Assembly (NCBI GenBank): GCA_025450095.1 | Contig: JANWID010000046.1 | Coordinates: 1 to 10,649, forward strand | DNA: 10,649 bases | DNA from: Bacteroidia bacterium | Lineage (GTDB): Bacteria; Bacteroidota; Bacteroidia; AKYH767-A; OLB10 | Direction of reading: 5' to 3' | Position numbers and translations under genes: made by a program | The notes under the pieces: generated by a model | The model's database searches: none | Seen by the model: only the letters and a program-made list of their open reading frames with translations | What the model was told of the DNA's origin: nothing | In this document: piece after piece, positions 6,443 to 10,649 of the stretch | Layout: every line of letters starts with the position of its first letter | Position numbering within the stretch: position 1 is the first letter of the stretch

Positions 6443-7402
6443 GATAATTTTATAATTCTTCCACTCTCCAAATCGCCAACCGGTGAAATTCTCAATAGTA
6501 TGGAGCAGTCGTGAGAAGAATGGAAGTTTCATTTTAGTCGGATCAAAAGAAAATTTCCAGTTCCTTGTTTTAATCCGCTCTTTCATTACTTCGGGATGTG
6601 TACCTCTGAAAACTGCAAGGGAATCAATTTCGGAATAATCAAACTCGGAAACTTTTGTAATATTTTCTTTCACCCAGTCATCCGGATGCCAGAGCTTGTG
6701 AAATGATTCCTGTTTCGCCTGCATAGTCTTTGGCGGTTTCACCCATCCGTAGTGATGCACAAAAGCATAAACGGGTTTTACCTGGAGTTTTTTTCCGTTT
6801 TTCTTAAATCCCTGGGCATCTTTATAACTTCGGATACTCTTGTCGTTTCGGATTACGCGAATCTCCTTCCGGTACCATCTTCTCGAGTTACCGATGTAAT
6901 CATAAGAGCCATAAAAATGCCGGTAGTTTAGTAACAGTCCCTCGACTTCTTTCCGGTCACGGAATTTTTTCATGGCATCACGGATGGCATCATAACCATG
7001 CTCATGCAAAACTTCATCTCCCTGGATATAAATTGCCCAGTCGGAATCGGCTGCTACTTTATCGAATGCCTTATTAGTTTCCTCTGCCAACACACGACCA
7101 CCTTCCCGTAACGTTTCATCCCAGGTGCTGTCATAAATTTTTATCCGGCTATCGTTGATGGATTCCAGCAATTGCCGGGTATTGTCTTCCGAATTACCTA
7201 GCATGACAATAACTTCATCACAAAGAGGAAGAATGGAAAGTATCGCTTCCTTAATGGGATAATCATACTTAACGGCGTTCCTGATGAAAGTAAAACCTGA
7301 AATTTTCAATGGGCGGATGTTCTGAAGGTACGGATTACAGATTCCGTGTAAATAAAGAATCCCCGCCTGCCGTCGGGCAGGTGTAATCCGTACCTCCTGC
7401 AT
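6434..7402 (-). CDS. Glycosyltransferase family 2-like protein; start uncertain (ATG 7402 or TTG 7309)
   Basis: The longest frame gives 322 residues. From residue 33, KISGFTFIRNAVKYDYPIKEAI is the typical N-terminus of a Bacteroidota GT-A family 2-like glycosyltransferase. It is followed by CDEVIVMLGNSEDNT (sugar-nucleotide binding region), WDETLREGGRVLAEETN, and QGDE (127-130), which sits where the family has its metal-binding acidic motif. Such enzymes transfer a sugar from a nucleotide donor to a polysaccharide or lipid acceptor in the cytoplasm; donor and acceptor are unknown. Residues 1-31 are mostly encoded by a palindromic repeat and look unlike the family. The natural start is therefore probably TTG at 7309 (product 291 residues), where family members normally have Met. 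The ORF begins 3 bp after the purB stop, so the two are likely co-transcribed. Its last two codons and stop lie in another hairpin repeat. Confidence 0.85.
   Translation of the reverse strand: MQEVRITPARRQAGILYLHGICNPYLQNIRPLKISGFTFIRNAVKYDYPIKEAILSILPLCDEVIVMLGNSEDNTRQLLESINDSRIKIYDSTWDETLREGGRVLAEETNKAFDKVAADSDWAIYIQGDEVLHEHGYDAIRDAMKKFRDRKEVEGLLLNYRHFYGSYDYIGNSRRWYRKEIRVIRNDKSIRSYKDAQGFKKNGKKLQVKPVYAFVHHYGWVKPPKTMQAKQESFHKLWHPDDWVKENITKVSEFDYSEIDSLAVFRGTHPEVMKERIKTRNWKFSFDPTKMKLPFFSRLLHTIENFTGWRFGEWKNYKIIRS
7326..7395. repeat. Palindromic element at the 5' end of the glycosyltransferase ORF
   Basis: A perfect 14-bp inverted repeat AGGTACGGATTACA (7326-7339) / TGTAATCCGTACCT (7382-7395) encloses a second palindrome, CCTGCC-GTCG-GGCAGG (7366-7381). 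The nested layout and the CCCGCCTGCC core match the REP-like sequences elsewhere in the window. It lies just downstream of the purB stop and, read on the minus strand, encodes most of residues 3-26 of the longest glycosyltransferase frame. Confidence 0.8.
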
Positions 7403-7405
7403 TTA

Positions 7406-8779
7406 TCACTTGTTACTATTATGATCAAGTTTAAACTTCATTGCATTCCCGACATAATTTTCAGGAGTAAACTGCTTCAATTCTTTTTTTATGGAATCCT
7501 TGACATTTAACCGATCAATGAATTCTTCGAGGGAAGCTTTGGTGATTTTATTCCCGGTGCGGGTGAGATCTTTTAATGCTTCATAAGGATTTGGATAGCC
7601 TTCACGGCGAAGTAGGGTCTGGATGGCTTCTCCTACAACGGCCCAGTTGTCGTCGAGATCGGTACGGATTTTATCACGATTCAGCCGTATTTTATCAAGA
7701 CCACGTTGTAATGATACTAACGCAATAAGCGTATGGGCAAAAGGGACTCCTATATTTCGCAGCACGGTGGAGTCGGTAAGATCACGTTGTAGTCGCGACA
7801 ACGGTAGCTTTGCTGATAAATGTTCAAAGATTGCATTCGCAAAACCCAGGTTACCTTCTGCGTTTTCAAAATCAATGGGATTCACTTTATGAGGCATGGT
7901 ACTCGAACCGACTTCACCTTTCTTTACCTGTTGTGTAAAATAGTTCATGGAAATGTACGACCAAACATCACGTGAGAAATCGATGAGGATGGTATTAACA
8001 CGTTTCATGGTATCAAATAACGCAGCCAGGTTATCATAATGCTCAATCTGTGTTGTGATGCGGGATCGGTTCAGTCCGAGTCCTTCAACAAACCGGTTTC
8101 CGAAGTCTTCCCAGTTGATCTGAGGATAAGCGGCGTAATGTGCGTTGAAATTACCGGTAGCACCTCCGAATTTGGCCGACCATGGAATATTCTGAAATTG
8201 CCTGAGCTGGCTGTCGAGGCGATCTACAAAAACCGCAATTTCTTTTCCAAGTGAAGTTGGTGATGCAGGCTGACCGTGAGTATGCGAAAGCATGGGCTCA
8301 TTCCGCCACTCTTCCGCAAGCATTACAAGTTTTTCACGCAATTCATTCATAGTCGGAATTAAAACTTCCTGCATGGCATCTTTCACTGATAAGGGAATGG
8401 CGGTATTGTTAATATCCTGTGAAGTCAGTCCGAAATGTACATATTCAGAAGCTGTTCCTAAACCTTCAGCATATGATTGCTTAATATAGTACTCCACTGC
8501 CTTGACATCATGATTGGTAACTGCTTCAATATCCTTGATCGCCTGGATGTCGACACTGGAAGGATCAGATACAAGCAGCTTCAGATCATTGATTGTTTTT
8601 ACAGGGACATTTTTTAATTCCGGCAATGGCAGGTGGTACAGGGCTATGAAATAAGCTGCTTCCACTTTTAACCGGTAACGCATCAAACCGGCTTCCGAGA
8701 AATATGCTGCCAGTCGTTCACAGTGTTTACGATACCTGCCATCGACAGGTGAAATGGAATCAAGGGTGGAAATATTCAT
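7406..8779 (-). CDS. purB: Adenylosuccinate lyase
   Basis: The 457-residue product is the same length as E. coli-type PurB. It catalyses two fumarate-releasing steps of purine synthesis, on SAICAR and on adenylosuccinate, as a cytoplasmic homotetramer. The fumarase/aspartase superfamily signature GSSTMPHKVNPIDFENAEGN is present with M295, H297 and K298. The preceding serines 292-293 belong to the mobile catalytic loop. HTHGQPASPTSLGKE holds H168, equivalent to the catalytic His171 of E. coli PurB. TSQDINNTA (119-127) is the substrate-binding segment. The ATG at 8779 gives the family start MNISTLDSISPVDGRY, which is the E. coli-like subfamily. A well-matched promoter lies 17 bp upstream of it. 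The glycosyltransferase follows after 3 bp in its longest reading. No irregularity was seen. Confidence 0.97.
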   Translation of the reverse strand: MNISTLDSISPVDGRYRKHCERLAAYFSEAGLMRYRLKVEAAYFIALYHLPLPELKNVPVKTINDLKLLVSDPSSVDIQAIKDIEAVTNHDVKAVEYYIKQSYAEGLGTASEYVHFGLTSQDINNTAIPLSVKDAMQEVLIPTMNELREKLVMLAEEWRNEPMLSHTHGQPASPTSLGKEIAVFVDRLDSQLRQFQNIPWSAKFGGATGNFNAHYAAYPQINWEDFGNRFVEGLGLNRSRITTQIEHYDNLAALFDTMKRVNTILIDFSRDVWSYISMNYFTQQVKKGEVGSSTMPHKVNPIDFENAEGNLGFANAIFEHLSAKLPLSRLQRDLTDSTVLRNIGVPFAHTLIALVSLQRGLDKIRLNRDKIRTDLDDNWAVVGEAIQTLLRREGYPNPYEALKDLTRTGNKITKASLEEFIDRLNVKDSIKKELKQFTPENYVGNAMKFKLDHNSNK

Positions 8780-8796
8780 GGTTTTGATTGAAAATG

Positions 8797-8830
8797 CAAA
8801 GATACACTTCGCTGTTCAAATCCTTCAAAA
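8797..8830 (-). promoter_or_regulatory. Bacteroidota-type promoter of purB
   Basis: On the minus strand the -7 box TATCTTTG (8804-8797) matches TAnnTTTG exactly. A -33 TTTTG (8830-8826) lies 21 bp upstream, within the usual spacing for the primary sigma factor of this phylum. Transcription would start about 10 bp or less before the purB ATG, giving a very short leader. Confidence 0.65.
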
Positions 8831-8832
8831 CA

Positions 8833-8863
8833 TTGTTTTTTATTTGGTTGTTACCGATTTTTG
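8833..8863 (+). promoter_or_regulatory. Possible promoter of the YwqK-like gene
   Basis: GATTTTTG (8856-8863) matches the -7 consensus except for the first base, and a TTG (8833-8835) lies 20 bp upstream. The position, about 34 bp before the ATG at 8898, is reasonable. It would be divergent from the purB promoter, with the two -33 regions nearly touching. Confidence 0.4.
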
Positions 8864-8897
8864 CTGCTGTACTAACGTTTTACAGATTATACCTGGT

Positions 8898-9611
8898 ATG
8901 AAAATTCATCTCATAGTGTTATTAATTTCTTTGTGCAGTCTCGGTACTGTTTCAGCAACCACATTGCCCGGCGGACCCGACACCTTATATATTCGGGATG
9001 CCGCTGATAAAAATCGTGAAACAATGGAAGTTTACAATCAAAACGGTGTGATGACCTACACCGGCAATCTTGTAAACCATAAAAAGGAAGGAGTCTTCCG
9101 ATCCTATTCAGAATCGGGAAATATCATCGACATTCAGGAATATCAAAACGATCTTCCACATGGAGTCCATCTTGTTTTTGGAGATAATATCAGCCTGGAG
9201 CTGGAAGAAAATTTCCGCATTGGTTTACTGCACGGACGTCGGCTAAAGTATCGTTTCGGAGGAATCACAAAGCTGAAAGAATTTTATGTTGACGGAAAAC
9301 CCGACAGTGTGAAGATTGCTTTTTACGATAACGGGTTCAAACAAGAGGAATCGAATTATAAAAACGGAGTACGTGACGGTGTCGCAAAATGGTTCAATCA
9401 AAATGAACAGCTTCTGATTGAATATCATTATAAAAATGGTCTGCTGGATGGCCCTGCAGCAACTTACCATAATAACGGTAAACCGGAACAACAGGGACTA
9501 TATGTAAATGATCATGAGGATGGAGAGTGGAAATATTTTGATTCCGAAGGAAAGCATATCAAATCGGTTTTTTATGATAAAGGCAAGGTGTTGAAGGAGA
9601 AGGTTTACTGA
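8898..9611 (+). CDS. Secreted YwqK/MORN_2-repeat protein
   Basis: The 237-residue product begins with a signal peptide (MKIHLIVLLISLCSLGTVSA, likely cleaved after the final Ala; the Cys is not in a lipobox). The rest is a series of degenerate 20-25 residue repeats of the type Y-x-N-G-x-x-x-x-x-x-Y-K-N-G-x-x-D/H-G-x-x-x-x-Y/F, for example FYDNGFKQEESNYKNGVRDG and YHYKNGLLDGPAATYHNNGK. This is the MORN_2 repeat found in proteins annotated as YwqK-family antitoxins. In Bacteroidota such proteins are common and mostly exported, so a true antitoxin role is doubtful, and no toxin gene is adjacent. An in-frame ATG at 8754 lies inside purB and would put a non-signal stretch first, so 8898 was chosen. 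The gene is divergent from purB and its function is unknown. Confidence 0.88.
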   Translation: MKIHLIVLLISLCSLGTVSATTLPGGPDTLYIRDAADKNRETMEVYNQNGVMTYTGNLVNHKKEGVFRSYSESGNIIDIQEYQNDLPHGVHLVFGDNISLELEENFRIGLLHGRRLKYRFGGITKLKEFYVDGKPDSVKIAFYDNGFKQEESNYKNGVRDGVAKWFNQNEQLLIEYHYKNGLLDGPAATYHNNGKPEQQGLYVNDHEDGEWKYFDSEGKHIKSVFYDKGKVLKEKVY

Positions 9612-9659
9612 TATCGTTAGGAAGATCATTTTTGTAGAACTTATCGAGTCCTGAAAAAC

Positions 9660-9667
9660 TATTTTTG
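9660..9667 (+). promoter_or_regulatory. Possible upstream -7 box ahead of the TetR gene
   Basis: TATTTTTG matches the TAnnTTTG consensus exactly. The nearest -33 TTTG (9631-9634) is 25 bp away, slightly too far. It could act as a second promoter upstream of the operator-linked one, or be a chance match in AT-rich DNA. Confidence 0.3.
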
Positions 9668-9742
9668 TTCTTCTTAATTTTATGTTAAGTAGTTTATAAA
9701 ATTATATATATGATAATCAGGCATATAAATAATTTTTTGAGG

Positions 9743-9779
9743 AGGAAACTTTACAAACAATGAAAGTTTCCTATTTTTG
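9743..9779 (+). promoter_or_regulatory. Operator and promoter of the tetR-efflux operon
   Basis: A perfect inverted repeat AGGAAACTTT (9743-9752) / AAAGTTTCCT (9763-9772) with a 10-bp spacer runs directly into TATTTTTG (9772-9779), an exact -7 box. The palindrome thus fills the region between the -33 and -7 positions, where a bound dimer would block RNA polymerase. Transcription would start close to the ATG at 9788, so the repeat would not be part of that transcript and is better read as a DNA operator than an RNA hairpin. Confidence 0.65.
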
Positions 9780-9787
9780 CGCCTCCA

Positions 9788-10408
9788 ATGAAAAATCAGG
9801 CAGAAGACAGGATCATCGAATCCGCAACCGAACTGTTCTACCGTTTCGGTATTAAGAGTATAACCATGGATGATGTGGCCCGGCATCTGGCCATGTCGAA
9901 AAAAACTTTGTATCATCATTTCAGTGATAAGAATGAAATGGTGATGAAGTGTTTTCAGCACGACCTGGTGAACAGGGAATGCATTTTTAAAGATATTTCC
10001 GAAAATGCGCCGGATGCAGTTGGTGAGCTGATGCAGTTGATGAAATTTATGGAAACCATGTATTCCGCAATCAACCCGAACCTGTTTTATGATATTCAGA
10101 AACACTATCCCAACGTATGGAAGTTGTTCAGGGAATTTAAAGAAAAAAGATTGATGTCATCGATAGAAGCTAATCTGCATAAAGGTGTGGAGCAGGGGTT
10201 ATACCGGAAGGATATGAATATCCGGATTGTTGCACGCCTGCGATTGGAAGAAGTGGAAATGGGATTTAACCCGCAATATTTTCCACCCGACAAATACAAT
10301 TTTGCAAAAGTGCAGATGGAATTGTTCAATCATTTCCTGCATGGTATTGTAACCTTGAAAGGACACAAACTCATTAATAAATACAAACAAATTACAGAAG
10401 AGGACTAA
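9788..10408 (+). CDS. TetR/AcrR family transcriptional regulator
   Basis: The 206-residue product has a typical TetR N-terminal DNA-binding domain. RIIESATELFYRFGIKSITMDDVARHLAMSKKTLYHHFSDKNEMV (about 8-52) contains the helix-turn-helix, with the recognition helix around MSKKTLYHHF. The C-terminal part is an all-helical ligand-binding and dimerisation domain that is not conserved enough to name a ligand. TetR proteins of this kind repress their own operon until a small molecule binds. A perfect palindrome overlaps the promoter just upstream, which fits autoregulation. The TolC-family gene starts 11 bp after the stop, so the protein probably controls an efflux pump. An overlapping ATG at 9760 is out of frame and was not used. 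Confidence 0.93.
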   Translation: MKNQAEDRIIESATELFYRFGIKSITMDDVARHLAMSKKTLYHHFSDKNEMVMKCFQHDLVNRECIFKDISENAPDAVGELMQLMKFMETMYSAINPNLFYDIQKHYPNVWKLFREFKEKRLMSSIEANLHKGVEQGLYRKDMNIRIVARLRLEEVEMGFNPQYFPPDKYNFAKVQMELFNHFLHGIVTLKGHKLINKYKQITEED

Positions 10409-10419
10409 TTCCTGTTTTT

Positions 10420-10649
10420 ATGAAAAAATCCCAATTCACAAAAAAAGTTCTTCGAAGTTTAATGATGACGGTTATGCTGTGCCATCCCGTTATCCTTGTA
10501 AGGGCACAACAATCATCTGCACAGTCATATTCACTTCAGCAGGCTATTGACTATGCGATAGGCAACCAGGTGGAAATTCAGAATGCTTATCTTGAAACTG
10601 AAATTTCACAGGCCCGCGCAAATGAGCTGATCGGAATTGGTCTTCCGCA
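10420..10649 (+). CDS. TolC-family outer membrane efflux protein, N-terminal part (3' truncated by window edge)
   Basis: The frame is open from ATG at 10420 to the window end, giving 76 residues. The first 32 form a signal peptide: a basic start, a hydrophobic stretch with LMMTVMLCHPVILV, and likely cleavage at VRA-QQ. The mature part begins YSLQQAIDYAIGNQVEIQNA and continues LETEISQARANELIGIGLP, the standard first helix of outer membrane efflux proteins. In the family three such subunits form the outer-membrane channel of a tripartite pump together with a periplasmic adaptor and an RND or ABC transporter. Those partners are expected downstream, outside the window. It is 11 bp from tetR with no promoter between, so it is in the same operon. 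Confidence 0.88.
   Translation, partial: MKKSQFTKKVLRSLMMTVMLCHPVILVRAQQSSAQSYSLQQAIDYAIGNQVEIQNAYLETEISQARANELIGIGLP

Noticed and set aside
8754..8897. N-terminal extension of the YwqK-like protein to ATG 8754
   Set aside because: It would overlap the purB coding region and both promoters, and would bury the clear signal peptide 48 residues inside the protein.
8898..9611. Antitoxin of a toxin-antitoxin pair (YwqK family name)
   Set aside because: The protein has a signal peptide, and neither neighbour (purB, tetR) is a toxin. The family name comes from annotation of MORN_2 repeats.
9760..9790. Alternative ATG at 9760 preceded by AGGAGG for the TetR gene
   Set aside because: It is out of frame with the TetR coding sequence, soon reaches a stop, and lies inside the operator palindrome.

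Overview
The window is from a member of the Bacteroidota, probably a Chitinophagales/Sphingobacteriales-like or uncultured relative. Four things support this. The first gene ends in a type IX secretion (T9SS) sorting domain. Several start regions carry the Bacteroidota -7 promoter box TAnnTTTG, and no consistent Shine-Dalgarno sequence is seen. The glycosyltransferase and the YwqK/MORN-type protein have a Bacteroidota style. Short palindromic and low-complexity repeats typical of the phylum sit at gene borders. Most of the gene content is ordinary housekeeping; the unusual material lies between the genes.

Left part (1-934): the 3' end of a secreted T9SS cargo protein and a clear intrinsic terminator, then about 620 bp without an obvious large gene. 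This gap holds a REP-like hairpin, a candidate 50-residue basic protein on the minus strand (606-758), and three perfect dyads just upstream of aconitase.

Central plus-strand block (935-5405): aconitase (TCA cycle), a UMF1/Atg22-type MFS transporter that appears to start at TTG, and a LutA/YkgE-type cysteine-rich (Fe-S) protein. The last two are 42 bp apart and probably co-transcribed, which suggests uptake and oxidation of a small organic acid, although LutB and LutC are absent here. A small VOC-fold protein follows on the minus strand.

Repeat region (5796-6442): two tandem copies of a roughly 261-bp nested palindromic element with GC-rich outer hairpins and a cloverleaf-like core. A further hairpin overlaps the stop codon of the next gene.

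Right part (6434-10649): a minus-strand purB-glycosyltransferase pair in which a palindromic element overlaps the 5' end of the glycosyltransferase ORF. Divergent from purB is a secreted YwqK/MORN-repeat protein. Last come a TetR regulator with a palindromic operator overlapping its own promoter and the start of a TolC-family outer-membrane efflux gene, presumably the front of a tripartite efflux operon.

No clearly new multi-gene system is visible. The observations most worth pursuing are the tandem cloverleaf element, the repeats that invade or define gene ends, the small basic ORF with the dyad cluster before aconitase, and the TetR operator in a leaderless promoter.
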